Source of the DNA: DATBLE01 sp963841405
GTDB lineage: Bacteria > Actinomycetota > Thermoleophilia > Gaiellales > Gaiellaceae
Assembly (NCBI GenBank): GCA_963841405.1
Contig: CAWJCM010000010.1
Span: 1-64,000 of the forward strand
DNA: 64,000 nucleotides
Reading direction: 5' to 3'
Shown: positions 6,892 to 16,729 of the stretch, in pieces
How positions within the stretch are numbered: the stretch's first letter is position 1
Layout of the letters: every line of letters begins with the position of its first letter
Position numbers and translations under genes: made by a program
Notes under the pieces: model-generated
What the model was told of the DNA's origin: nothing
What the model saw: the letters and a program-made list of their open reading frames with translations, nothing else
Database searches by the model: none

Positions 6892-8456
6892 GCCAGGGAA
6901 ATGAACTGGGCGTCGTCGAAGCCCTCGGCGCGGATGCGCTCGACCAGCTCCACGGGGGCTGGGCCGTCGATCGCGAACGCCATCAGCGCCTTCCCGGCCG
7001 CGTGCGTCCGCGAGACGGCCATGTTCGCGATGTTCACGCCGTGCTCGCCGAACATCGTCCCCACCCGGCCGATCACGCCGGGCATGTCCGTGTACCGCAG
7101 AAAGACGAGGTTGGCGGCGAGCTCGATGTCGATCGAGAAGCCGAGCGCGCCGGCCAGAAAGAGGCGCGGCTCCGGCCCGATCGTCGTTCCGGAGACGGCG
7201 ACGCCGTCGGCCCGCACCTCGACGAGGTTCATGTAGTCGCGCGACGCGCGGAAGCGCTCCTCGGAGACGGCGATGCCGCGCTCCGCCGCGATCACCGGGG
7301 CGTTCACGTAGTTGACCGCCTGGTCGACGCGGCCCTGGAAGACGCCGTTCAGAGCGGCCACCGTGAGCAGCCGCGTGTCGTACTCGGAGAGCGGCCCGTG
7401 CGCGGCGACGACGACGCGCTTCGGCCACCCGCCCTCGAGCTCCACGGCGAGCCGGCCGAGCTTCGCCGCCAGCGGAATGAACGGACCGAGCATCTCGAGG
7501 TCGGCGGCGTCGACGACGGGGATGTTCACGGCGTTCGTGACCAGGCCGCCCTCGAGGGCGGCGACGATCTGCTCGGCGACGATCACGCCCGCCCGGTCCT
7601 GTGCCTCGTCGGTGGAGGCGGCCAGGTGCGGCGTGACCACGACCTCGTCGAGCGCGAGCAGAGGACCGGAATAGGGCTCCGACGAGAAGACGTCGAGGGC
7701 CGCGCCAGCGAGCTTGCCCGAGCGGATCGCCTCGACGAGGGCGTCCTCGTCCACGAGCGCGCCCCGCGCGGCGTTGATCAGGCGGGCGCCGTCTCGCATC
7801 GACCCGAGCGCGTCGCGGCCGATGATCCCCGCCGTCTCGTCCGTCAGCGGCAGGTGGAGCGTGACGAAGTCGGCCGCGCCGAGCACGGCCTCGAGCGTCG
7901 TCTCGCGCTCGATCCCCGCCTCGCGGAACCGGTCCTCGCCGACGAACGGGTCGAAGGCGACGACGCGCATGCCCAGGCCGGCGGCGCGGCGGGCGACCTG
8001 CTGGCCGATGCGGCCGAGACCGAGGACGCCGAGCGTCTTGCCGGCGAGCTCGATCCCGCCCCAGCGCGAGCGCTCCCACGTTCCCTGCTTCAGCGCCGCA
8101 TGCGCCTGCGGGATGTTCCGCGCGAGCGCGACGAGGAGCCCGATCGTCTGCTCGGCGGCCGAGACGACCGTCGAGTCGGGAGCGTTCGCGACGACGATCC
8201 CACGGCGTGTGGCAGCGTCCACGTCGACGTTGTCGACTCCGACGCCCGCCCGCCCGATCACCTTCAGCCGGTCGGCACGCTCGATCACGTCCCCGGTCAG
8301 CTTCGTCGCCGAGCGGATCACGATCGCGTCGTAGCCGGCAATCGTCTCGGCGAGGTCGGAGTCGCCGTCCACGTCGACGTCGAAGCGGCTGCGAAGGAGC
8401 TCGACGCCCGCAACTGCGATCGGCTCCCGGACGAGCACCCGCGGACGATCAGGCAT
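6888..8456 (-). CDS. serA: D-3-phosphoglycerate dehydrogenase, long form with ACT domain
   Basis: First enzyme of serine synthesis: oxidises 3-phosphoglycerate with NAD+. The 522 residues correspond to the long actinobacterial form. GLGRIGQQVARRAAGLGMRV (about residue 145) is the Rossmann motif, NAARGALVDEDAL carries the substrate Arg, and VVTPHLAAST carries the catalytic His. An intervening domain is followed by the ACT domain (YTDMPGVIGRVGTMFGEHGV, about 450 onward), which in the family binds serine for feedback. It overlaps the upstream aminotransferase by 8 bases and the downstream ybaK-like gene by 4. Confidence 0.95.
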   Translation of the reverse strand: MPDRPRVLVREPIAVAGVELLRSRFDVDVDGDSDLAETIAGYDAIVIRSATKLTGDVIERADRLKVIGRAGVGVDNVDVDAATRRGIVVANAPDSTVVSAAEQTIGLLVALARNIPQAHAALKQGTWERSRWGGIELAGKTLGVLGLGRIGQQVARRAAGLGMRVVAFDPFVGEDRFREAGIERETTLEAVLGAADFVTLHLPLTDETAGIIGRDALGSMRDGARLINAARGALVDEDALVEAIRSGKLAGAALDVFSSEPYSGPLLALDEVVVTPHLAASTDEAQDRAGVIVAEQIVAALEGGLVTNAVNIPVVDAADLEMLGPFIPLAAKLGRLAVELEGGWPKRVVVAAHGPLSEYDTRLLTVAALNGVFQGRVDQAVNYVNAPVIAAERGIAVSEERFRASRDYMNLVEVRADGVAVSGTTIGPEPRLFLAGALGFSIDIELAANLVFLRYTDMPGVIGRVGTMFGEHGVNIANMAVSRTHAAGKALMAFAIDGPAPVELVERIRAEGFDDAQFISLA

Positions 8457-9603
8457 TCCGCGCGGGAACGGCTGAGTAAGCCTCGAGCGCGCGGGCCACG
8501 CCGACGCCGCGCTCGACCTCCGCGCCGGCCTCCACGAGAGCGAGCTCGACGGCGGCGAGCGCGGCGACGACGTCGAAGACGTCGTAGTAGCCGATGTGGC
8601 CGATGCGGAAGAGTCGGTTCTTCAGGTCGCCGTGGCCGCCGGCGACGGTGACGCCGTAGCGGTCGCGGAGCGCGAGCCGCAGCTCGCCCGCGTCGACGCC
8701 GTCCGGCGTGAGGATCGCGGTGACGACGGCCGAGCGGTCCTCATCGGGCGAGAACAGCTCGAGCCCCATCGCCTTCGCGCCCTCGCGGCAGGCGCGGCCG
8801 AGGCGGACATGGCGGTCGAACGCGGCCTCGAGTCCCTCGTCCAGCAGCAGCCCGAGCGCCACGTTCAACCCGCGGACGAGCGAAACGGCCGGCGTGAACG
8901 CGCTGTCCAGCTTCGCCTGCCCGGCGCGCGTGCGCTCCCAGTCGAAGTAGAACCGAGGCGACGAGCCGAGCGCGGCGAACGCAGCCTCCGACACGGAGAC
9001 GAGTCCGATCCCGGGCGGGGTCATCAGCGCCTTCTGCGAGCCGGAGGCGACGACGTCGAGACCCCACGCGTCGGTCTCGAGTGGGACGGCGCCGAGGCTG
9101 GAGACGGCGTCGACGACCACCAACGCGCCCGACCCCTTCGCGGCGGCGGCAAGCCCCTGGACGTCGGCGACCACGCCGGTCGACGTCTCCGAGTGCGTGA
9201 GGAACACGGCCTTGGCGCCGCCGGCCTCCTCGAGCTTCGCGGTCAGATCCTCCGCGCGCGGTGTCTCTCCCCACTCGTACTCGACCGCCTGCACGTCGGC
9301 GCCGTACGCGGTCGCCAGCGCCCGCCAGCGCTCGCCGAACGCGCCCGCCGAGACGACGGCGACGCGGTCGCCGCGCGAGCAGAGGTTCGCGACCGCGGAC
9401 TCCATCGCACCCGTTCCGGACGAGGTGAACAGGAGCACGTCGCCGGCGGTGCGGTACACGGCGTGGAGCCGCTCGAGGCATTCGCCGAACAGCTCGCGGT
9501 AGTCCGGCCCGCGGTGGTGGACGACCGGCTCGGCGAGCGCGGACAAAACCTCGGGCGGAACGGGCGTCGGCCCGGGCGTGAACAGATACCGCTTCGCCGA
9601 CAT
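8449..9603 (-). CDS. Class V aminotransferase (serine-pyruvate/alanine-glyoxylate type)
   Basis: PLP enzyme of 384 residues. FTPGPTPVPPEVL at the N-terminus, LLFTSSGTGAMESAV for phosphate binding, VVDAVSSLGAVPLETDAW for the ring Asp, and VASGSQKALMTPPGIGLVSV with the Schiff-base Lys near residue 191 identify the class V subgroup. Because it leads the operon with serA, a plausible role is the transamination of 3-phosphohydroxypyruvate in place of a classical SerC, but serine-glyoxylate transamination is equally possible. ATG 9603 is preceded by TACGCT (9617-9612) eight bases upstream, without Shine-Dalgarno. Confidence 0.9.
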   Translation of the reverse strand: MSAKRYLFTPGPTPVPPEVLSALAEPVVHHRGPDYRELFGECLERLHAVYRTAGDVLLFTSSGTGAMESAVANLCSRGDRVAVVSAGAFGERWRALATAYGADVQAVEYEWGETPRAEDLTAKLEEAGGAKAVFLTHSETSTGVVADVQGLAAAAKGSGALVVVDAVSSLGAVPLETDAWGLDVVASGSQKALMTPPGIGLVSVSEAAFAALGSSPRFYFDWERTRAGQAKLDSAFTPAVSLVRGLNVALGLLLDEGLEAAFDRHVRLGRACREGAKAMGLELFSPDEDRSAVVTAILTPDGVDAGELRLALRDRYGVTVAGGHGDLKNRLFRIGHIGYYDVFDVVAALAAVELALVEAGAEVERGVGVARALEAYSAVPARNA

Positions 9604-9611
9604 CCGCGTCG

Positions 9612-9668
9612 AGCGTAGCGAAGAGTGTGGCTACCCCCACTGCGGGGGCAGGCAGCGCTTGTTAGTTT
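9612..9668. promoter_or_regulatory. Divergent promoter region of the serine operon and ABC exporter
   Basis: TACGCT on the minus strand (9617-9612) precedes ATG 9603 by eight bases and TAGTTT on the plus strand (9663-9668) precedes ATG 9675 by six. Between them is a small GC-rich dyad (CCCCCACTGCGGGGG, 9636-9650). The assignment is positional inference. Confidence 0.45.
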
Positions 9669-9674
9669 GGCAGC

Positions 9675-10454
9675 ATGGAACATGCGGCCCCTGCAGAGGA
9701 GCAGCCGATGGGCAATGCGGAAGCGAACGGAGCCGTCGTGGTCGCGCAGGACGTCGCCCGCCGCTACGGCGAGGGCGACACGGCCGTCGACGCGCTCCGC
9801 GGCGTTTCGCTGGACGTGTCGCGGGGACAGCTGACCACGGTCATGGGCCCGTCGGGCTCGGGCAAGTCGACGCTGATGCACATCCTCGCCGGGCTCGACC
9901 GCCCGACCGGCGGCAGCGTCGAGATCGGCGGCACCGAGATCACCACGCTCGGCGACTCCGACCTGACGAAGCTCCGCCGCGAGCACATCGGCTTCATCTT
10001 CCAGTTTTTCAACCTGCTGCCGATGCTCTCGGCCGAGGAGAACATCACTCTCCCCCTGACGATCGCCGGCGAGAAGGCCGACGAGGCCTGGCTCGAACAG
10101 CTGATCGCCTCGGTCGGGCTGAAGGATCGGCGCTCCCACCGCCCGTCCGAGCTCTCCGGCGGACAGCAGCAGCGCGTCGCGATCGCGCGCGCGCTGGTCT
10201 CGAAGCCGACCGTCGTCTTCGCCGACGAGCCGACCGGCAACCTCGACTCGAAGACCGGCGGCGAAATCCTCGAGCTCCTGCGCCAGGCGGTGCAGGACGG
10301 CGGCCAGACGACCGTGATGGTCACGCACGACCCGCGCTCGGCCTCGATCGCCGACCGGATCCTGTTCCTCGCCGACGGCAACATCGTCAAGGAGCTCCCC
10401 CGGTCCGAACCGCACGACGTGATCGCAGCGATGGAGGAGATCGGCCGGACGTGA
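9675..10454 (+). CDS. ABC transporter ATPase, MacB/LolD type
   Basis: Cytoplasmic ATPase that powers the FtsX-type permease encoded next. About 259 residues with Walker A GPSGSGKST, Q-loop FQFFNLLP, signature LSGGQQQRVAIARAL, Walker B VVFADEPTGNLD and switch His in VMVTHDPR. ATG 9675 fits a leaderless start (TAGTTT six bases upstream); ATG 9708 has a good GAGGAG site and is the alternative, 11 codons shorter. The stop overlaps the permease GTG (GTGA). The substrate is unknown; relatives move lipoproteins, peptides or drugs. Confidence 0.9.
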   Translation: MEHAAPAEEQPMGNAEANGAVVVAQDVARRYGEGDTAVDALRGVSLDVSRGQLTTVMGPSGSGKSTLMHILAGLDRPTGGSVEIGGTEITTLGDSDLTKLRREHIGFIFQFFNLLPMLSAEENITLPLTIAGEKADEAWLEQLIASVGLKDRRSHRPSELSGGQQQRVAIARALVSKPTVVFADEPTGNLDSKTGGEILELLRQAVQDGGQTTVMVTHDPRSASIADRILFLADGNIVKELPRSEPHDVIAAMEEIGRT

Positions 10455-13003
10455 GGTCGATCGCGCTCCGCGGGCTCTGGGCGCGGAAGCTCAGGACGTT
10501 CCTGACCGCGTTCGCGATCGTGCTCGGAATCGCGACCGTGAGCGGCACGTTCGTGCTGACGGACTCGATCACACACGCGTTCAACGCGATCTTCTCGAAC
10601 ATCTACCGCGGCACCGACGCGTCCATCACCGGGAAGTCGGCGGTCAGCGCCGACGCGACCACCGACCTGCCGCCGTTCGACGAGTCGCTGCTCGGGAAGG
10701 TGGAGGATCTGCCGTCCGTCCAGGCGGCGATCGGCGGCGTCGCCGACACGGCGAACCTGATCGGCTCGAACGGCAAGGTGATCAGCTTCGGGGGCGCCCC
10801 GCATCTCGGCTTCTCCGTCGATCCGACCCAGGCGAGGTTCAACTCCCTCTCCCTGGTCGAAGGCAAGTGGCCCGGCCCGAACCAGGTCGTGATCGACCAT
10901 TCGACCGCGAGCAAGAAGCACATCTCCGTCGGCGACCGTATCGGCGTGGAGGCGCAGGGGAGCGCCCAGCCCTTCACCGTGTCCGGCCTGGTCAAGTTCG
11001 GCACGAGCGGGCTCGACATCGGCGGCGCCACGCTCGCCGGATTCGACCTGAAGAGCGCTCAGCGCCTCTTCCGGAAGGAGGGCAAGCTCGACCAGATCCG
11101 GGTCTCGAAGAAGCCCGGGGTCAGCGAGGCCGAGCTGCTCTCCGACATCCGGTCGATCCTCCCGCCGCAGACGCAGGTGAAGAGCGGAGCCGAGCAGGCG
11201 GACACGGACGCCGGCGACACCAACGCCTTCACCAGCTTCCTGCAGAAGTTCCTGCTCTCGTTCGGGATCATCGCGCTGTTCGTCGGCTCGTTCGTGATCG
11301 CCAACTCGCTGTCGATCACGGTCACCCAGCGGACGCGCGAGTTCGCGACGCTGCGGACGCTGGGGGCGACACGGCGCCAGATCAGGCGGTCGGTGCTGCT
11401 CGAGTCGTTCGTGATGGGGTTCCTTGCCTCGGTGGTCGGGCTCTTCCTCGGCCTCGGGCTGGCGAAGCTCCTCTTCTGGCTCTTCGGCGAGGTGGGGTTC
11501 ACGCTGCCGAACACCGGCCTCCTGTTCAAGACCCGCACGATCATCGTCTGCCTGGTGGTGGGAACGCTCGTGACGATGCTGGCCAGCCTGCGGCCGGCGC
11601 GCCGCGCGACCCGCGTGCCGCCGATCGCGGCCGTCCGGGAGGGCGCGAAGCTTCCCCCGGGCCGGTTCGCAAAGTACCGCGGCGTCGGATCGGCAACGCT
11701 GGCGGTGCTCGGTTTCCTCGTGCTCGCCTACGGGATGTGGGGAGCGAGCGGTACGGGCCCGGTGCTCGCCTTCATGGGCATCGGCGCCGTCCTGATCTTC
11801 TTCGGCGTCGCGCTGTTCACCGCGCAGCTGATCCGGCCGCTCGCCGCGGTGCTGGGCATCCCGGGCGACCGCCTGGCCGGAGCCCCGGGAATCCTCGCCC
11901 GTGAGAACGCGATCCGGAACCCGCAGCGGACCGGCTCGTCGGCGGCGGCGCTGATGATCGGACTGACGCTGGTCACGCTCGTCACCATGCTGGCGACCTC
12001 GATCCGCGCTTCGTTCTTCGGCGCGGTCGACAAGATCTTCATCGCCGACTACGCCGTCACCGCCGAGAACAACTTCGACCTGATCCCCTCGGCGATCGGA
12101 AGGACGCTCGAGCAGACGCCCGGCGTCCACGACGTCGTCGGCGTCCGGGTCGGCGACATGCGCATCAACGGCAAGCGGAACACCCTGTCGGCGGTGAACC
12201 CGGGCGGAAGCAAGATCTTCCGGCTCGACTGGACCGCGGGCTCGCCCGCAACGCTCGACACCCTCGGGCAGAACGACGCGTTCACGGACAAGGACTACGC
12301 GAAGAAGCACGACCTGTCGCTCGGCTCGAAGGTCACGATCCTCGTGCCGAACGGCCAGCGGCCGACCTTCAGGATCGCCGGCATCTACGACCCGCCGTCC
12401 GGCGGCTCTCCCTTCAACGGGCCGCTCGTGATCTCGACCGCGACCTTCGACCGGCTCTACACCACGCCCCAGGACCAGTTCGTGTTCTTCAACGTGAACG
12501 GGGGCGCATCGCCCGAGGCGAGCGCCCGCCTCGACAGAGACCTGAAGGGCTTCCCGAACGCGAAGGTCCAGACCCGCGAGGAGTTCAAGAAGAACCAGGC
12601 GAGCTTCATCGGGAACATCCTCAACATCCTCTACGTGCTGCTGGCGCTGTCGGTGATCGTCAGCCTCTTCGGGATCGTGAACACGCTCGTGCTGACGATC
12701 TACGAGCGCACCCGGGAGCTCGGCATGCTGCGGGCCGTCGGCATGACCCGCTGGCAGGTGCGGTGGATGGTTTCGCTGGAGAGCGTGGTCACGGCGCTGA
12801 TCGGCGCCGTCGTCGGCATCGTGCTCGGGATCGTCCTCTCGGTGCTGATGATCGTGCGCGTGGACTTCCTCGTGCTCTCCTGGCCGGTCGGCTCGCTGAT
12901 CGTGTTCGCGATCGTGGCCGTGATCGCGGGGATGGTCGCCGCGATCTTCCCGGCAAGACGGGCGGCGCGGCTCAACGTCCTCGAGGCCCTGCAGTACGAG
13001 TAA
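10451..13003 (+). CDS. FtsX-like ABC permease (MacB-type), two-domain
   Basis: Membrane partner of the preceding ATPase, 850 residues. It begins RSIALRGLWARKLRTFLTAF with the first membrane helix, followed by a large extracytoplasmic domain (about residues 45-250). Two FtsX cores follow, each with three or more helices: one around 265-390 (ITVTQRTREFATLRTLGATR) and one near the C-terminus (LTIYERTRELGMLRAVGMTR). The duplicated RTREf-tLR-lGatR coupling motif is typical of the MacB/YknZ superfamily. GTG 10451 overlaps the ATPase stop. Confidence 0.9.
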   Translation: MRSIALRGLWARKLRTFLTAFAIVLGIATVSGTFVLTDSITHAFNAIFSNIYRGTDASITGKSAVSADATTDLPPFDESLLGKVEDLPSVQAAIGGVADTANLIGSNGKVISFGGAPHLGFSVDPTQARFNSLSLVEGKWPGPNQVVIDHSTASKKHISVGDRIGVEAQGSAQPFTVSGLVKFGTSGLDIGGATLAGFDLKSAQRLFRKEGKLDQIRVSKKPGVSEAELLSDIRSILPPQTQVKSGAEQADTDAGDTNAFTSFLQKFLLSFGIIALFVGSFVIANSLSITVTQRTREFATLRTLGATRRQIRRSVLLESFVMGFLASVVGLFLGLGLAKLLFWLFGEVGFTLPNTGLLFKTRTIIVCLVVGTLVTMLASLRPARRATRVPPIAAVREGAKLPPGRFAKYRGVGSATLAVLGFLVLAYGMWGASGTGPVLAFMGIGAVLIFFGVALFTAQLIRPLAAVLGIPGDRLAGAPGILARENAIRNPQRTGSSAAALMIGLTLVTLVTMLATSIRASFFGAVDKIFIADYAVTAENNFDLIPSAIGRTLEQTPGVHDVVGVRVGDMRINGKRNTLSAVNPGGSKIFRLDWTAGSPATLDTLGQNDAFTDKDYAKKHDLSLGSKVTILVPNGQRPTFRIAGIYDPPSGGSPFNGPLVISTATFDRLYTTPQDQFVFFNVNGGASPEASARLDRDLKGFPNAKVQTREEFKKNQASFIGNILNILYVLLALSVIVSLFGIVNTLVLTIYERTRELGMLRAVGMTRWQVRWMVSLESVVTALIGAVVGIVLGIVLSVLMIVRVDFLVLSWPVGSLIVFAIVAVIAGMVAAIFPARRAARLNVLEALQYE

Positions 13004-13006
13004 GGG

Positions 13007-13043
13007 CACGGGGAAACCCATGGTTCCCCCGTGGGCCCCCTCC
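13007..13043 (+). repeat. Post-stop palindromic element, copy A
   Basis: CACGGGGAAACC / GGTTCCCCCGTG arms around CAT (imperfect), then GGGCCCCCTCC. It begins four bases after the permease stop and has the same orientation as that gene. It belongs to a four-copy family with 31223-31262, 56003-56038 and 57464-57502. The rest of 13044-13176 shows no gene. Confidence 0.75.
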
Positions 13044-13176
13044 TTCTTGATGGCGACTTCCCGGCGGTTTCTTGCGCTCCGGCGAGAGCGCGGTCTCGCC
13101 TCCGCGCGCGGCAGGGTAGCGCTCACAGACCGAAAGACCGGCGCCCGCACCGGACGGGGTTGGAGACAATGATGGC

Positions 13177-13722
13177 GTGGATTCGCTGAAGGGTCAGCTG
13201 CTCCTCGCCTCGCCGGCGCTCTTCGATCCAAACTTCCGGCGGGCGGTGGTGCTCGTCACAGAGCACACCGACGAAGGCGCAGCCGGGCTCGTCCTCAACC
13301 GACCGTCGGAGACGGCGGTCGCCGACGCGGTCCCCGACCTGCTGCCGCTCGTCTCCGACGAGGAGCGCGTGTACGTCGGCGGGCCGGTGCAGGAGTCGGC
13401 CGTGCTCGTGCTCGCCGAGTTCGAGGACCCGGAGGAAGCGGCGCTGCTCGTGGTCGACGACGTCGGCTTCCTGCCGGGCGACGGCGACTTCGACCTGCTC
13501 GCAGGCGCGACCCGGCGCGTGCGCGTGTTCGCCGGCTACGCCGGCTGGGGGCCGGGCCAGCTCGAGGCTGAGCTCGAGGAGTCGTCCTGGATCCTGGGGT
13601 CGTCGCGGGCGCCGGAGCTCTTCCCCGAGCCCGAGGACGACCTCTGGGCACGCGTGCTGCGGGACAAGGGCGGCGTCTACCGCGTGGTCGCCCTGATGCC
13701 CGAGGACCCGACGGTCAACTAG
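13177..13722 (+). CDS. YqgE/AlgH family protein (DUF179)
   Basis: Cytoplasmic protein of 181 residues. The N-terminus KGQLLLASPALFDPNFRRAV and LVTEHTDEGAAGLVLNRPS are the hallmark YqgE/AlgH segments, followed by VYVGGPVQ and VFAGYAGWGPGQLEAELEES. The family is widespread, usually annotated as a putative transcriptional regulator, but its biochemical role is not settled. GTG 13177 is the start; GACAAT lies six bases upstream. It stands alone between the exporter and a decayed cyclase gene. Confidence 0.88.
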   Translation: MDSLKGQLLLASPALFDPNFRRAVVLVTEHTDEGAAGLVLNRPSETAVADAVPDLLPLVSDEERVYVGGPVQESAVLVLAEFEDPEEAALLVVDDVGFLPGDGDFDLLAGATRRVRVFAGYAGWGPGQLEAELEESSWILGSSRAPELFPEPEDDLWARVLRDKGGVYRVVALMPEDPTVN

Positions 13723-13782
13723 CGCCGCCCGGCCCCTCGGCGTCGATTGACGCCGAGAATCGCGATCCCCAGACTGGTTTCC

Positions 13783-16722
13783 GTGAAGACGTGCCCGACC
13801 TGCGGCGTCGACAACGCCCTGGATGCACGGTTCTGCAGCAGCTGCGGAGCACCGTTCGAGCAGCGCCCGGCCGTCCACGAGGAGCGCAAGCTCGTCTCCG
13901 TGCTGTTCGTCGATCTGGTCGGCTCGACCGCGCGCGCCGATGAAGCCGATCCCGAGGACGTCCGCGAGACGCTCCGCCTGTTCCACAACGAGGCGAAGCG
14001 GCACATCGAGCAGCACGGGGGCGTGCTGGAGAAGTCATCGGGGATGCGGTGATGGCCGTCTTCGGCGCCCCGACCGCCCACGGCGACGACGCCGAGCGCG
14101 CCGTGCGCGCCGGATTGCGCGTTCTCTCCGGCATGGACGACCTCAACCGCGAGCACGGCCTCGAGCTGGCTGCGCGCGCCGCGGTGAGCACGGGCGACGC
14201 GGTCGTCGCAGTCGACGGCGGCGCGGGCGAGCCGCTGGCGATGGGGGACGTGGTCAACACCGCCGCCCGGTTGCAGTCGGCGGCTCCCGAGGGGGGCCTG
14301 CTGGTCGGCGCCGAGACGTACCGAGCGAGCCGCAGCGGGATCACGTACGAGCCGCACCAGGCGGTCGATGCGAAGGGGAAGGCGCAGGCGGTGGAGGCCT
14401 GGCTCGCCGTCGCGGCCGCAGCGGACGGCATGGAACGCACGGTGCGCCGCGCGCCGCTCGTCGGCCGCTCGAGAGAGCTCGACCTGATGCACTCGGCGTG
14501 GCTCCAGTGCGTGGACGAGCGCCGCCCGCACCTGGTCACCGTTCTCGGGCCGCCAGGAATCGGGAAGTCGAGGCTTTGCCACGAATTCTCGGAGCGGGTC
14601 GCGGGAAGCGACGGTCGCATCCTCCGCGGGCGCTGCCTGCCGTACGAGGAGCAGGTCGGATACCAGGCGTTCTCCCGGCTGGTCTCCGCCTCGAGCGGAA
14701 TCGTCGGCTCGGACGAGCCGGAGGCGGCGCGGGGAAAGCTCCGCGTAACCGTCGATCGCCTGATGCCGGAGGACGAGGCGGCCGAGACGTTCCGGTACCT
14801 CGCCCTGCTCCTCGGCCTCGCGCCCGAGGATGCGGCGCAGCAGCTGCTCCTGCCCTTCTTCGCAGCGCGACGCTTCGTGGCATGCGTCGGGCACGAACAG
14901 CCGACCGTGTTCGTGTTCGAGGACATCCACTGGGCGCAGCCGAGCGAGATCGCCCTGCTCCAGTACCTCACGCAGCACCTCCGCGACTCGCCGGTGGTGC
15001 TCGTGGTCGCCGCCCGCCCGGAGCTGCTCGACAACCATGCGACCTGGGGGGCCGGTTTGGCCGCCCAGACAATCCCGCTCGACCCGCTGTCGGCGGAGGA
15101 CGCGGCCGCCCTGGCAGCCCGGCTGCTGCCGCAGCAGGCCGGCGCGGTCGACCTCGGACGGATCATCGAGACGGCAGGGGGAAATCCCCTCGTCCTCGAC
15201 GAGCTGTCGGCCTCGGTCGCCGAGCTCAGCGCGGGCTCGGACCTGCCGGTCACGGTCCGCGAGGCGATTGCGGCCCGGATCGACGCACTGCCCGCCGATG
15301 CTCGCGGAGCGCTGCTGTCCGCCGCGGTCGTCGGCCGGACGTTCTGGCGCAGGCGGCAGACATGGCCCGGAGAAGCTGGGCGCAGGACGCCGTGGTCGAT
15401 CTCTACTCGATGGCGCTCGAGCTGGCGCCGGACGAGGCCGAGCGGCGGAGAATCAGGCTCGACCGCGGAATCGCGCTCGTCGAGCTCGCCGACTACGAGG
15501 GAGCCGTACAGGAGCTCGGCGACCTTGTTCCCGAGCTCGACGGCCAGGCGCAGCTCGACGCCTTGCTCGCGCTCGGCCACGCCCATCTCTGGACCGAGCA
15601 CGAGGAGGCCGTGTTCTCGACGGTCGAGGCGGCAGGCGCTCTCCTCCGTGAGTTCGACGACCCGACTGCGGGTCCAGCCCTCACCGCACTCGAGAGCCAG
15701 GCCCTCGCGATGCGCGGGGCCGAGGGAGACCTCGACCGGTCCTTCGAGCTGGGCGAGCGGTCGCTCGCCCAATGGGTGCCCGGAAGCCGGCTCCTCTCAC
15801 TCAGGCACCAGCTGCACCTGCACGCCAACACCGCCTACTGGACCGGCCGGTACGAGCGGTCGCTCGAGCTCGCGCGAGAGACCCGGGCGCTCGCAGCCGA
15901 CATCGAAAGCGCAGAGTCCCTACTGCGTGCGGGCGGGCACGAGGCGCTCTCGCTCGTCGCCCTCGGACGCCACGAGGAAGCGCTCGCGATCTGGGACGAG
16001 CTCTTCAGGATCGCGAGCGACCACGGGCGCAGCCCCAACGTCCTGCTCAACTACTCCTCGGTCGCGTACCGCGAGCTGTACCTGCTCGAAGAGGCACACC
16101 GCCGCACCGAGGAAGCCCTCGAGCTCTCGGCACAGCTGGCGTTCAGCATGCCGCGCCAGTTCGCGGGCTCGGATCTCCTCTTCACGCTGCTGCTCGTCGG
16201 AGACGTCGGAGCCGCGCAGGCGGCCTGGCCGGCCCGGTGGAAAGGGGTGAGCGAGGCGACCGCGTGGACGACCTGGCTGATCGCCGGCCGGCTCGCCGCG
16301 GCCCGTGCCGAGATCGCGCTCCAGGCGGAGACACCCGAGTCGGCGCTGGAGTGGGCGCAGCGCTCGCTCGACATCGCGCGCCGCACGCACCGGCGCAAGT
16401 ACGAGGCGCGCTCGCTCACCTTGCTCGGCCAGGCGTCTGCGCGCCTCCGTCGCCGCGACGAGGCGCTCGGCGCGCTCAGATCCGCGGTGACGATCGCGGA
16501 CGAGCTGATCGGTCCGCCTGCGCGCTGGCAGGCTCGCGCCGCCCTCGGGGAGGCCGCCTACGATCTCGGCGACGACGAGACCGCCGCGGCCGCGTTCGCG
16601 GAGGCCGGACGCCTCGTCGAGGCCTTCGTCGCCACGCTCGCGCCCGAACGCGCCGCCGCGGTCCTGAACGCGCAGCCGGTCTCGGACCTCCTCGCCCGCG
16701 GGGCCGCCGCACCGCCGGCTGA
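13783..16722 (+). pseudogene. Decayed adenylate/guanylate cyclase-AAA ATPase-TPR gene
   Basis: Broken relative of the intact protein at 39426-42710. The first frame encodes a zinc ribbon (CPTCGVDNALDARFCSSCG) and the start of a class III cyclase domain (LVSVLFVDLVGSTARADEAD). At about 14035 one T is missing from the expected AAG-TTC-ATC (EKFIGDAVMAVFGAP in intact relatives), so the frame shifts. The cyclase end and the ATPase (LGPPGIGKSR Walker A, VFVFEDIHWAQ) follow. At about 15341-15347, after AAVVGRTFW, the sequence jumps frame to LAQAADMARRSWAQDAVVDL; compared with the intact paralogue roughly 150 codons are gone. The TPR part runs on and lacks a proper stop near 16720. TTGACG (13747) and CAGACT (13770) form a plausible promoter for GTG 13783. 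Confidence 0.85.
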
Positions 16723-16729
16723 GCGGCTC

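Noticed and set aside
6884..6895. Possible serA-ybaK gene fusion
   Set aside because: The serA stop and the ybaK-like ATG overlap by four bases in different frames, so they are two coupled proteins.
9764..13231. A minus-strand open frame of about 1155 codons opposite the ABC exporter
   Set aside because: It is the mirror of well-supported ATPase and FtsX genes with intact motifs; the antisense translation has no recognisable domain.
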